From the IMG/VR virus record IMGVR_UViG_3300046460_000067, positions 1-28,555 of that record: 28,555 bases of DNA; one strand, given 5' to 3'. The notes beneath the pieces were generated by a model. It searched no databases. It worked only from the letters and a program-made list of their open reading frames with translations, and had not been told where the DNA came from. The stretch is from a virus. The position numbers were made by a program, and so were the translations under genes. Below, piece after piece: positions 7,704 through 17,200 of this stretch (its first letter is position 1; each line of letters opens with the position of its first letter).

Positions 7704-10700
7704 GGTGTACGTGATCTTAAGTTGCGGAGGGTGGGAATCCCCGACACCGGAAAAGTACCCGTAGTAGGTCTTGTCGGTGCTGGATCCAAGATCCGCACCT
7801 AGCGTAATTCCACGATACGGGGTGGTCGCGTTCCAAGTTGAATTCCAGGACGACGGCAGGGTTACCCACTTTCCGGCGCCAACGGGCCACGAGGAAACGG
7901 TGAGGTTCACTCCGCTACCACCGAAAGACGTCGGCTCGGTGGTTCCGGTGAATGCACCGATGTGCGCCGTGCCACCCCCGTTGTAGTACCAGTGGTTGTT
8001 GTAGAGGTAGATCTCGACCTTGGAGACCTTCGCCGTGGAACCCATGTCTGTGAAGGGCTGGGTGCCGAAGTAGATCATCGACTTCTGCGTGCCCCAGGTG
8101 CTGGAGTAGTAGCCCTGGTACACGGTGCCGTCGGTGTATCCGGCGTTGCCGTACCGGCGGGACCACACCGCGTTGTACGTCTTGGTGTACGTCTTGGTGG
8201 CCGTCACGGCCGCGCCACCCGTGTTGTACACACCGTTCTCGGGCACGGCCGGACCGATGTCCTCGACGTAAAAGTCCGAGGATTGCGCGGGGATGTAGTT
8301 GCGCAATCCCCAGCCGGTGGCGTTGCCTGCGTGCTGCGTCGCAGTCCAGAGGAGCCTGTGGTCGCCTGGCGCCAGTGCCGTGGTGCTGCTGTACAGGCCG
8401 CCCGCGTCGGAGGAGCAGACGATGATGCCTTCCACGGCGGTGGTGCCGTCGGTCCCTCCGCCGTCGTAGTACATCCCGAAGCAGCGGGCGATGATCTGGT
8501 CCGTCACCCTTGGGCTGGCACCGGTCGGGTTCATTAGCGTGCACCCGTTGACGGACGTCGTCGTGGCGGCGACGTTGATGCGGTTCTCCAATACTTGGTT
8601 ACCTGTACCGCCGTTGAAGTCGAACTGGGATCGGGCCACGATGCGGTACATGCGGCCCTCGACGGCTGTGAAGGCCAACTCGATGAGTCCGGTTTCGGTG
8701 GTGTAGTAAGTCGACGAGGTCGGCTTGTTCGTCCAGCCGCGCTCGTAGGTGACCATGCCCCACGGCATGTTCCACAGCAGCGCTCCCAGTTCCTGTCCCT
8801 GGTACCAGATCTGTCCGGTCGGGTCATCGGAGGGTGCCCCCGCCGGGCGCTGCGGGGTGAAGATCGACTTGAAGGTGCCCACGCCGTTGGGGTCGATGCT
8901 CGCTGCTCCGCCCGCGAAGGTGGCGTAGGCGTTGGACGTGGTCAGTTCCGTGCCGAGTGATCCGTCCGGCCCGAACAGCCGGACACCGGCGGCCGAGATG
9001 TCCGTCGCGCCGTAGCCCTCGCGCATGACGAGGACGTCGTCCACGCAGATGTAGGAGAACGACGAGGTGGACAGCCCATACGAGCCGGGGTTCAACTGCT
9101 GGAAGGTGACCCGGCCCCACAGTGCCCCGGTGGGCGCCGTCATCTCGAAGATGTCCTCGGTGTACGCCGCAGCGTTGTAGGTGACGTCGTTGACCCCAGC
9201 CATCTGGTCGGTCCAGGTGACCTTGTCCGGGCTGGTCTCGAAGGTGACGTGCAGGTGCCCGATGCCGTAGTACCAGTACCGGAACATGTACGTCTGCCCG
9301 GCGACGACTGGGAAGGGGTCGCTGGTCGCGGTAGCGGTGCCGGTGTTGTTGACCCCCAGGGTCGCCTTGCCCTGACCGGAGCGTGCCGGGTACCCGCCTT
9401 GAGCGATCTCGATCTTGGCGACCGTTGTGGCCAGCGTGCTGTCGCTCTGGGTCAGGGTCCAGCCGACGCGGGAGGCATCCTCGAAGCCCGGGTTGGTGAC
9501 CATGTTGCCGGTCACGGAACCCAGGGAGAGGTGCGAGGCGTTGACGTTGCCGAGGTTGATGTTGGCCGAGTTGACCTGGCCGGTCTCGACGACCTCGATG
9601 GTGAACATGTCCATCTCGGCCGCACCGGATCCGCCGTTGTAGTTCATGTAGAGGCAGGGGCTGATGTACTTCACGTTCTGGTGCAGCGTGGCCGGGGCGG
9701 TCGGGTTGTTGGCCGGGTTGCCTCCCGTGGGGGTGGCGGAGGATCCCTTGATGTAGCCGGTGTAGGTGACCCATGCACCACCAGTGGTGAGAGGCACTCC
9801 CTTGGCCGCGACGTAGTGCTGGTTGGAGACGGCGTTGGCTCCGGTGGTGCTGACCAGGGTCACGCCGTCGGACGCGATGCCGGTGACGCCCGCGTAGAAG
9901 TTCTGGTTGGTGCCTGGGGTGGAGTTGTCAGAGACCTGGCGGACCCGGCAGGTCACGCGGTAGGTGACGGTCGGGTCGAAGGGTATGAGCAGGTCCGGGC
10001 GGTAAGCGCCCTGGACGTACCCGGCGCAGCGCATGACGAAGCCGCCGGAGGCCGCGTCGGTCTTGGATACCGAGGTTATGGTGCCGCCCGCACCTGCGGC
10101 GTTAAGCCACTTCGAGGCGCTGGTGCCGAAGTCGTAGAACTTCTGGCCCACCAGACCCTGAAGACCTGCGGAGAACTTGTCGACGGTAAGCGTTCCGGCC
10201 TTGATGCTGCTGGCGTCCAGGTTGGTGATGCTGGCCAGGCTCGCGTCGATCGTGCCTGTCTTGATCGAGCCACCGTTGATCGTGGTCGTGGTCGGGATGG
10301 TGCCGTTGCTCAACTGCCCGGCGGGGACGCTGACGCTCGCGCCGATGGAGCCGGTGACTGTGGTAGCGCTGCCTGCGGAGGTCGCCGAGGTAGCCGTGGT
10401 CGCGGTTGTGGCGCTGGATACTGTTCCAGTGACCTGTGCGCCGGGGACGGCGACGCCCGCGCCGAGGGATCCCGTGACGGTCCCTGCGCTGCCCGCTGAA
10501 GTTGCGCTGCCTGCCGTGGTAGCACTCGCGACCGTACCGCTCACGTTGCCGCCACCGATGACCAAATTGGTGGCGTCGATCTGGGTTGCAGTCAACTTGC
10601 CGACGGTGATCTTGCTGGCGTCGATGCTGGCGATGACACCGCTCTGGGCCGTGATCGTTCCGGCCGCCATCTGGTTGGCTGTGATCGTGTTCGCCGCGAT

Positions 10701-12074
10701 CTGGTTGGCGGTGATGGTGTTGGCTGCGAGCCGGTCGCCCGTGATCGAGCCCGCCAGGATCTGGGTAGCCGTCAACGTCCCGGCGGTGATCTTCGAGGCG
10801 TCCAGCGATCCGGCTGCGATGCGCGCGGCGTTGAGCGTGCCGACGTTGATCTTGCCCGCGTCGAGGTCGGCGATCTTGGCGTTGTTGATGGCCGCGTCGG
10901 CGATCTGTGCGTTGCCGATGGCGCCGTTGATGATCTTCGCCGAGCCGATCGTGGCGTCGGCGAGCTGTGTGCCGGTGACCGCGTTGTTGGCGATGTTCGT
11001 GGTGCCGACGGCCAGGGCCGCCAGCTTGCCTGCCTCGACAGCCCCGTTGGCTATGTTCGCGGCCAGGACGGCGTTCGCCGCCAGCTTGGTGTTGTCGATG
11101 GCGCCGACTGCGATCTTCGCCGCCGACAGTGAGCCGTCGAGGATGTCCTGGGCGACGGCCTGCTTGGGGGTGTCCGAGTTCGAGCCGGACGGGGCCGAGG
11201 CGATGCCGACCTTGGAGTATGCGACCAGCCGGTAGTAGTAGGCGCTGGCGTAGTTCTGGATGGAGTCGTACAGGAAGTCCGGGCCGGGCAGCGTGCCGAT
11301 CACGACAGGGTTGGAGAACGCCGAGGTGGTGTCCCGCTGCACCTGCACGTGGGAGAAGATCGCAGGCATTGCCGTGCCGGTGTTGTCCTTGCCGTCCCAG
11401 GTGACCCGCAGGCCGCCGAGTACTCCGAGGACCCCCGGCGCGGAGGGCACCGGAGGCGGGGTGGAAGCGGACGCCGTGGTGAGGTTGGCGCTCGCCCACA
11501 GGGAGGTGTTGTTGCTGGTGTCGAAGGCCGCGACCCTCACGTAGAGGGCCACGCCGGTATTAAGTCCGTCGAGGAGGACCAGGTCCTCCGTGGTGACGAA
11601 GCCGCCGCTCCAGTTGCTGTTGTCGTAGGAGGTTTGGAGCAGGTAGTGGGACAGGTCGGTGAGGGCGGTCCCGTCCTGGTTCTCCGTGGGCGGGGTCCAG
11701 CTCGCTGTCACGCGGGCCCGGGTGGCGCCCTCGGCGGTGGCGTACTGCACCGTGGTGAGGGTGAGGGCGGTGGGCTCCTTCGGCGGAAGGACATCGAGCG
11801 TCTCTCCGCTGGGCAGGTCGTCGACCTGGTCCTGAACGGCCTTGATGCCGAGCGGGGAGTAGACCGGCTTGGTGATGTCACCGCCGGAGAACTGCACCCA
11901 CAGCGTCTGGCCGACCGGCGGGATCGTGTTGGTCGGGGAAGCGGGGGCGGCCCAGGCGCTTTCGGCGTTTCCGAGTACCTGCGGAATGAGCAGCGTGACG
12001 CGGGCTTCATTCAGCGGGTCCTGGTTATTGGCAACGCTCGCCCGGTACATTCCCAGCACCGGATCAGCCGACAT
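7698..12074 (-). CDS. Spike (gpV/gp5 OB-fold) fused to long multidomain tail fibre
   Basis: The protein has 1458 residues. Residues 1-80 (YRASVANNQDPLNEARVTLL, PPVGQTLWVQFSGGD, KPVYSPLG) match the OB-fold of baseplate assembly protein V/T4 gp5/VgrG, the base of the membrane-piercing spike. Two fibronectin type III-like domains follow (about 100-200 and 208-305), then about 200 residues of short beta repeats (xxAxxIxxG), a duplicated Gly/Ala/Thr/Ser segment (511-587), a beta domain (about 640-830), a CBM4/9-like domain (about 858-1018, TNPGFEDASRVGWTL), an undefined beta region, and a C-terminal jelly-roll-like domain (about 1340-1458). Usual gpV proteins have about 200 residues, so this combines spike and fibre. 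It carries a CTTAATACC copy and overlaps the hub gene by 11 bases. Confidence 0.88.
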   Translation of the reverse strand: MSADPVLGMYRASVANNQDPLNEARVTLLIPQVLGNAESAWAAPASPTNTIPPVGQTLWVQFSGGDITKPVYSPLGIKAVQDQVDDLPSGETLDVLPPKEPTALTLTTVQYATAEGATRARVTASWTPPTENQDGTALTDLSHYLLQTSYDNSNWSGGFVTTEDLVLLDGLNTGVALYVRVAAFDTSNNTSLWASANLTTASASTPPPVPSAPGVLGVLGGLRVTWDGKDNTGTAMPAIFSHVQVQRDTTSAFSNPVVIGTLPGPDFLYDSIQNYASAYYYRLVAYSKVGIASAPSGSNSDTPKQAVAQDILDGSLSAAKIAVGAIDNTKLAANAVLAANIANGAVEAGKLAALAVGTTNIANNAVTGTQLADATIGSAKIINGAIGNAQIADAAINNAKIADLDAGKINVGTLNAARIAAGSLDASKITAGTLTATQILAGSITGDRLAANTITANQIAANTITANQMAAGTITAQSGVIASIDASKITVGKLTATQIDATNLVIGGGNVSGTVASATTAGSATSAGSAGTVTGSLGAGVAVPGAQVTGTVSSATTATTATSATSAGSATTVTGSIGASVSVPAGQLSNGTIPTTTTINGGSIKTGTIDASLASITNLDASSIKAGTLTVDKFSAGLQGLVGQKFYDFGTSASKWLNAAGAGGTITSVSKTDAASGGFVMRCAGYVQGAYRPDLLIPFDPTVTYRVTCRVRQVSDNSTPGTNQNFYAGVTGIASDGVTLVSTTGANAVSNQHYVAAKGVPLTTGGAWVTYTGYIKGSSATPTGGNPANNPTAPATLHQNVKYISPCLYMNYNGGSGAAEMDMFTIEVVETGQVNSANINLGNVNASHLSLGSVTGNMVTNPGFEDASRVGWTLTQSDSTLATTVAKIEIAQGGYPARSGQGKATLGVNNTGTATATSDPFPVVAGQTYMFRYWYYGIGHLHVTFETSPDKVTWTDQMAGVNDVTYNAAAYTEDIFEMTAPTGALWGRVTFQQLNPGSYGLSTSSFSYICVDDVLVMREGYGATDISAAGVRLFGPDGSLGTELTTSNAYATFAGGAASIDPNGVGTFKSIFTPQRPAGAPSDDPTGQIWYQGQELGALLWNMPWGMVTYERGWTNKPTSSTYYTTETGLIELAFTAVEGRMYRIVARSQFDFNGGTGNQVLENRINVAATTTSVNGCTLMNPTGASPRVTDQIIARCFGMYYDGGGTDGTTAVEGIIVCSSDAGGLYSSTTALAPGDHRLLWTATQHAGNATGWGLRNYIPAQSSDFYVEDIGPAVPENGVYNTGGAAVTATKTYTKTYNAVWSRRYGNAGYTDGTVYQGYYSSTWGTQKSMIYFGTQPFTDMGSTAKVSKVEIYLYNNHWYYNGGGTAHIGAFTGTTEPTSFGGSGVNLTVSSWPVGAGKWVTLPSSWNSTWNATTPYRGITLGADLGSSTDKTYYGYFSGVGDSHPPQLKITYTK
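10313..10544 (-). repeat. Internal duplication in fibre (residues 511-587)
   Basis: Two about 38-residue units, VSGTVASATTAG.. and VTGTVSSATTAT.., each end with a GS[LI]GA-V-VP signature (SLGAGVAVPGAQ and SIGASVSVPAGQ). The near identity in both protein and DNA points to a tandem duplication in the collagen-poor stalk of the fibre. Confidence 0.75.
10545..11153 (-). repeat. Array of short beta-stalk repeats in fibre (residues 308-510)
   Basis: About twenty imperfect units of about 10 residues follow patterns such as ANIANGAVEAG, AKIADLDAG, TATQILAGSIT and TANQIAANTI, with Ile/Leu and Gly at regular spacing. This is typical of trimeric beta-prism or beta-helical phage fibre stalks. The DNA contains matching degenerate direct repeats (for example around 10665-10735). 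Confidence 0.8.
11556..11564 (-). repeat. CTTAATACC 9-mer, copy 2
   Basis: Exact coding-strand CTTAATACC, in frame as Leu-Asn-Thr (DGLNTGV) in the first fibronectin-like domain of the spike-fibre gene. Confidence 0.9.
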
Positions 12075-13215
12075 TGATGTCCTCCAGAAGACTCGATTCC
12101 CAGAACTGCCTGTTCCTCAGCACAGCCGGGACGGTGTCGAACTTGAAACGCTTGTTCGCATCGCTTCGGAATGTTACCGCGTAGGGCTGGTCCCTTTCCG
12201 CATCGACGGTCGTGGTGAACATCAGGCCCTTGTTGTTCTTGTCCCGGTTGATAACGTGCTTGGTGCTCGTCACCATCCACCGGCCCTTGTTGTCCGACGA
12301 AACGGAACTGCCGGAGATGCCGACCAGCGTTCCAGGAGTCACTTTCGCCGTCCCGTAAATCGTGGCCTGCATGGTGATCCATCCACGGGACGCGAGAGTG
12401 CGTGCTTCCATAAGGGCCTGCGCGTCGGCGTAGTTGTCCACGGCGCGGGCGGTGGATATGGAATTCAGGAACGTGCCGATTCCGGTGTCCGAGGTAGAGG
12501 ACGCCTTGATGACCTTCCCGGTCTTCGCATCCAGGCCGGAAATCACCGAGGTGCTGGCCGCCCCATTGCTGCGGGGAATCATCGTGCCGGTGAGAATGGA
12601 AAGGCTCTGGAGGGTGTCGTAAAGCCCAGGGGTCTGGTTCTTGGAGAACACCGGGATGTCCTGGGCCTTCTGCCCGAGCAGGAGAATGCGCGGGTCGAGG
12701 AAGTACAGGGTGGCGCCCTCCACCCAGAAGCGGAAACCGGTCTCGGCCGCGAGGTCGTTGACCAGCTTGAAGTCGCTCCCGCCGGTCTGGGCCCAGTAGG
12801 TCAGGCGCCGGGCGGACGGGGAGATGACGGTGCGCAGGCCGTTCTCCCGGCCCACTTGCCGCACGATCGACGTCGGCGAGACGTTCTTCCACGACCGGGT
12901 GCGCTGGGTGTTCATAGGCAGCGTGGTCCCGATGCAGATGTACCGCACCGTGGTGTGGAGGGTGTCGGAGGAGGCGAGCGCGCTGGAGTGGTGCACGTAG
13001 CCGTTCCAGCGGACCAGGTCGTTCGGTGCGCGGCCGTAGTCGAGCACGACGGGCGTCAGTTCGCTGTAGGGGTTCTTGGACGTGGGAGGGGTGGTCACGT
13101 CGATGATGACCATCGAGTGAACGCCGTAGCCCTCGCGGACCTCCACTCGCGTGATGTAGTCCGTGATGCGGTCGGTGCCCATCGTCAGACGGGTGACCGG
13201 TGCTTGTTCAGACAC
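12064..13215 (-). CDS. Baseplate hub protein, gpD/gp27-like
   Basis: The 383-residue product fits the late-control D/T4 gp27/VgrG-N hub family. It begins with a beta barrel (ITDYITRVEVREGYG), then an adaptor region with SWKNVSPTSIVRQVGRENGL and GGSDFKLVNDLAAETGFRFWVEGATLYFLD. The 'xxxDxxFLxxLAxExGxxFxxxxxxLxF' type element is characteristic of these hubs. A second beta barrel follows (KVTPGTLVGISGSS, GRWMVTSTKHVI). A trimer would cap the tube and hold the spike encoded by the next gene. The start is GTG at 13215, overlapping the LysM-like gene by 8 bases. An upstream ATG is absent in frame at useful spacing. Confidence 0.88.
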   Translation of the reverse strand: MSEQAPVTRLTMGTDRITDYITRVEVREGYGVHSMVIIDVTTPPTSKNPYSELTPVVLDYGRAPNDLVRWNGYVHHSSALASSDTLHTTVRYICIGTTLPMNTQRTRSWKNVSPTSIVRQVGRENGLRTVISPSARRLTYWAQTGGSDFKLVNDLAAETGFRFWVEGATLYFLDPRILLLGQKAQDIPVFSKNQTPGLYDTLQSLSILTGTMIPRSNGAASTSVISGLDAKTGKVIKASSTSDTGIGTFLNSISTARAVDNYADAQALMEARTLASRGWITMQATIYGTAKVTPGTLVGISGSSVSSDNKGRWMVTSTKHVINRDKNNKGLMFTTTVDAERDQPYAVTFRSDANKRFKFDTVPAVLRNRQFWESSLLEDINVG

Positions 13216-13480
13216 TGGGGATCCTGATGATCTGGCCGGGGGTGAGGGCAGTCCAGTCCATGACCTCGGGGTTGGCGTCGGCGATGTGCCACCACAGGCG
13301 GGCGTCGCCGTAGAACTGGGTGGCGACCAGGTCGATGCGGTCGGCCGAGGTCCACTGGTGGTAGGTGAACTGGAAGGACCACTCGCGTTGCTGGCCCGGC
13401 ACGATGGTGAGGTTGGTGCCTCGGCCGGAGGAGACGAGCGCGAGGGTGGAGTCCGCGTAGCGGGAGTTCGAGGAGATCAT
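13208..13480 (-). CDS. LysM-type baseplate protein (gp53/gpX-like)
   Basis: The product has 90 residues. Its C-terminal half (YGDARLWWHIADANPEVMDWTALTPGQIIRIPSV) has the LysM pattern: a short strand, a WWxIAxANPxVxD helix, then a PGxxIxIP ending. The N-terminal half adds a beta segment (REWSFQFTYHQWTSADRIDLVATQ). Similar small LysM proteins (T4 gp53, P2 gpX, LysM subunits of contractile injection systems) sit between tube/adaptor and hub and help join inner baseplate parts. The gene overlaps both neighbours (4 and 8 bases), supporting tight stoichiometric coupling. Here LysM probably serves protein-protein packing rather than peptidoglycan binding. Confidence 0.85.
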   Translation of the reverse strand: MISSNSRYADSTLALVSSGRGTNLTIVPGQQREWSFQFTYHQWTSADRIDLVATQFYGDARLWWHIADANPEVMDWTALTPGQIIRIPSV

Positions 13481-14259
13481 CGCCCAGCCTTTCCGTTCTT
13501 GCCCAACTGCTCGGACGTCGACAGCGGGTCGCCGGAGTTAGGCAGCCGTGGGCCGATGATCGGTGCGTACTTGTTGCCGCCCTGCGGGGTCGGCAGCAGC
13601 GTCACGGTCAACTGGACCACGCAGCGCTGGGGGATCATCTGCTGAGTCCAGTGGGTGTACCGGACGTCCAACTGCTGGATCACGCCGTAGAAGGACAGCG
13701 TCGACCCGATGACGACGTACACCGGGGTGTAGATCATCGGGCCTGCCGGGCCGGTCGAGAAGGAGCCCTTCCGGAAGTTGTCGATGGCGGACTGCTTGTC
13801 CGTCTCCTGGTTGCCCGAGACGGTCATCGGAGTCGCAATGCCCGTGATCTTGTACAGCGACAGGATGTCGTAAGCCACTCCGAACTCCGGAACCCACGTG
13901 AGGGCATCCCCGAACAACTTGCTGGAGTCCCACAACTCGTATGTCCGGTCGAATTGCAGGTTGAACTGCAACGTCTGCTGGAGGGGCAGGATGAACTGCC
14001 CCGCCGTGACGTCGTTCTTCAATGCTGAATTCGGGTCGGTAAGGACACCCGAGTCGATACCGTGGGAGATGTCGAGTTCGCTAGGGTTGTACAGGAAGTT
14101 GCAGCGGTAGCGCACGCCGTTGATTGGCTTCTCCATGATGATGAAGCCGCGCGTCAACTTCTTGGTGGTGTCGAAACTGTGCCCGTCCTTCTGGAGAAAC
14201 GGGATGCTCGCTATCCGGGGGTCGAAAGGACCGTTGTCTTCGATCTTGCTGGCTGCCAT
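13477..14259 (-). CDS. Tail tube/adaptor protein resembling injection-system tube subunits
   Basis: The product has 260 residues. The central part resembles the N-terminal domain of contractile injection system tube/adaptor proteins (Afp7/Pvc7 type): YRCNFLYNPSELDISHG, then a hydrophobic LPLQQTLQFNLQFDRTYELWDSS segment, and later TPVYVVIGSTLSFYGVIQQLDVRYTHWTQQ and QLTVTLLPTPQG. In that family the same layout precedes a LysM domain. Here the LysM part is a separate downstream gene, with a 4-base overlap. It probably forms the last tube ring above the hub. The assignment is by pattern recollection and remains moderately secure. Confidence 0.7.
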   Translation of the reverse strand: MAASKIEDNGPFDPRIASIPFLQKDGHSFDTTKKLTRGFIIMEKPINGVRYRCNFLYNPSELDISHGIDSGVLTDPNSALKNDVTAGQFILPLQQTLQFNLQFDRTYELWDSSKLFGDALTWVPEFGVAYDILSLYKITGIATPMTVSGNQETDKQSAIDNFRKGSFSTGPAGPMIYTPVYVVIGSTLSFYGVIQQLDVRYTHWTQQMIPQRCVVQLTVTLLPTPQGGNKYAPIIGPRLPNSGDPLSTSEQLGKNGKAGR

Positions 14260-17200
14260 TAGTTCCCTGCCGCGATGAGATTGATCCGGCTGTCTTCGGC
14301 GAGTGCGGTCATGAACTGCGTCGCCGCATCCCGTGCGGACGTCTGATCCATGGCGCCCTGCACCTGAACCACGACGGCCCCGGAGTGGAAGTTGAGGGTG
14401 GCCTTACCACCCGAGGTATTAAGCCCGCCAATTCCGCCCGTGAGCGGGGTATTACTCGACAGCGCCTTTCGGATGGCGTCGGCCTGGTGCGCCGGGATAA
14501 TCATTTCGCCCTTGTGGATGCGGGCGGTCTGGTCCACGTCGATATTCGTGGAGCCGACTGCGTATCCCTTATAGCCTCCGCCGTTCGACATCGACTTGAT
14601 ACCCGGCACATTCGCCAGGGAGCCATAGCGCGAATCCGCATACCGCACACCGGCAATAATGTTGTCGACCGGGTTCCAAATGTTCTTGTGACCCGCCAGC
14701 GAATACGCGTTGAACGTCGAGTCGATCGTCTGGAGAATGCCCTTGGACGGGTGCCCGGCCTTGGCATTGCTGTCCCAGTTGTTCTGCGCGCGGGGGTTAC
14801 CGCCGGACTCGTGCATGGCCATCGTGTTGACGTACCGCTCGTTGGAGGCGGTGTCCTTGTGCAGGATGCCGAGCGCCGACTTGATCCACGTCTTCAGGCT
14901 TCCGGAGGGCAGGGCACCGGCCGCGTTGTTGCCGTTGTCGGTGGTCTGCGACGAACCCTGTCCGGCGCCGACTCCGGAGCCCACGTTGGCCGCACCGATC
15001 GAGGAGACCCCGGCCGCGATGGCGTCGACTTCTTCGGTGGAGCCGTACGAGCCGACGTCACCGCCGAAGCCCATGGTGGACAGTCGGTTGGAGTCGGAAC
15101 CCGCAGTGTCGGAGTTGTCGTTGGTGAAGTCGCCGACGTTGCCGACCGCGCCAAGGATCCGGACAGCGTTGGTGAACTCGCCTGGCTTGTAGGACCGGAC
15201 GCGCACCGAGGACCCTGTGTGCGGAGCCTCGATGACCCTGCCGTTGCCTATGCACATCACGACGTGGTGAGCGGGGTTGCCGTTGAAGAGCAGGTCACCC
15301 GCGCGCTCCTGGCCGAGCTTGACCGCCTTACCGGCCTTCTGCTGCTGCGCGGCCGTACGGGGCAGCGAGACACCGATCTGCTTGAAGGAGTACTGAAGCA
15401 AGCCGGAGCAGTCGAAGCCCTTCGGTGAGGCCCCACCCCAGACGTATTTCACGCCCAGGTACTTCATGGCGACCTTGATGACGGCAGCGGCCGTCTTACC
15501 CGCGCCCTGCGTACCTGTGGCCACCGCGCCGGACTTGCCCGAGCCGGTGGCGGCCGAGGCGTTGCTCTCTCCAGCGCCACCGAAGATGCCGACACCCGCA
15601 CCGATTGCACCACCAACCAGCGCGCCGACCCCGGTACCGATGACGGGGACGACGGAACCGACGGCTGCACCAGTCAGGGCGCCGGTCGCCGCGTCCACGC
15701 CGATGTGACCGGCCTTGTTGGCCTTCTTGCCGTGGACGTACTTGTCGACCAACTTCGAGCCGAAGTGGTGCGTGAGGTAGGCGCCGACGCCAAAGCCGCC
15801 AGCAGCGCCCAGGGCAGCCCCGGAAAGGTCCAGGGCACCTCCGAGCGCGCCGAAGCCAGCAGCCGGTCCTGTACCGCCTCCCAGGGCCGCGCGAGCAGCA
15901 CCGAGCATGCCCCCGCCGCCCCCACCTCCGAAGCCGCCGAGGCGGGCGACGCTGCCCAGGCCGCGCATCATGCCGTAGGTGCCCATGGCAGAACCGGCAG
16001 CGGAGCCGACCATGGAACCGGCACCACCGGCCCAGCCGATCGGGGTGTCCAGGTGGGAACTCTTGAGGAAGGACTGGACGGCGGTGCTGAACTTGTCCAG
16101 GTAGTTGGTCGCGGTCTTCAGTCCATCGTTGAAGGGCTGGAGTGTGTTGACGTCCTGATTGCGCAGCGTTCCGGCCCGGTCCTGGAGGGCCTGCGCGTCG
16201 GAGTCGCCGATGTTCCACTTCTTCAACAGGGCCCTGGCACTCTTGTTGCCGGTGTTGGCCTTGGTCATCGTGGAGTCGTACTGCTTCTCGGACGCGCCGT
16301 TGATCTGGGCGCTGAGTATCCCCGTCAGTTCGCCCTTGACCTGCTGGAGGGTGCCCGCAGGCATGGTGCGAGCCAGCGACTGCATTACTGCGGAGCCGTC
16401 GCTGAGGGTGTCGTGGATCTGGTCCTTGTTCTTGATGCTTTTCAGCGACGACCAGCGCTGCATGACCTGCTGGGCGATCTGGCGGGGGTCCTGACGCTGC
16501 CCGTTCTTGATCGTCTGGATGCCGATGGCCTGGTTGGCGTAGTAGGACCCGGCCGTCCACGCACCCGTCATACCCTGGACGCGCTGTGCCTCCGAGACAC
16601 CTGGGTTGAGGAATCCGGAGGACTTGGCGTAGTTCCATGCCGTGTTGAAGTTCGAGGAGCCTGGAGAACCGGCCGTGGACTGCGCGAGGGTCTGATAGGC
16701 GAGTCCCGCGTCCGTCGTGGACTGGGCGCCGAAGTTGTTGGTGAACGCCTGCTTCGCGGTCGCGCCGTAGGACTGCGAGGAGATCTGGCCCGTCTGGTAG
16801 GTGACGCTGTCCATGAGGACCTTGTCGGGCATCTGCTTGGTGGCCCAGGCATAGGCGTCCTTGAGGCCGCCCTTGAGCGAGTAGGGGCTCTTGCGCTGGC
16901 CGCCGTTGTTCCCGGCACCCCCGCCCAGGCGCGGAGTGTTGGTGCCCGAGCCACCTGATCCGCCGGAGCCACCAGAGCCGCCGTTGTTGGCCGCACCGCC
17001 GCCCTGGTTGGTCTGCCCGGAGAACGTGGCCCCACCTCCGTTGGAGGACGTCGTCATGCGCTGCTGGGTGCCCGCGCGGGGCGCGGTGGCCGGAGCGCTC
17101 GCACCGCCGTTGGGACGGCCGTGTGCGTAGTTGCTGGTGCCGTTCCAGACGTCGTTGGCGAGCATGCCGAAGCCCCGGGCGCCACTGGTGGACCCGGAGC

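Noticed and set aside
10313-11153. CRISPR-like or tandem DNA repeat
   Set aside because: The repeats are degenerate, in frame and encode a beta-structured fibre stalk, without constant repeats and unique spacers.
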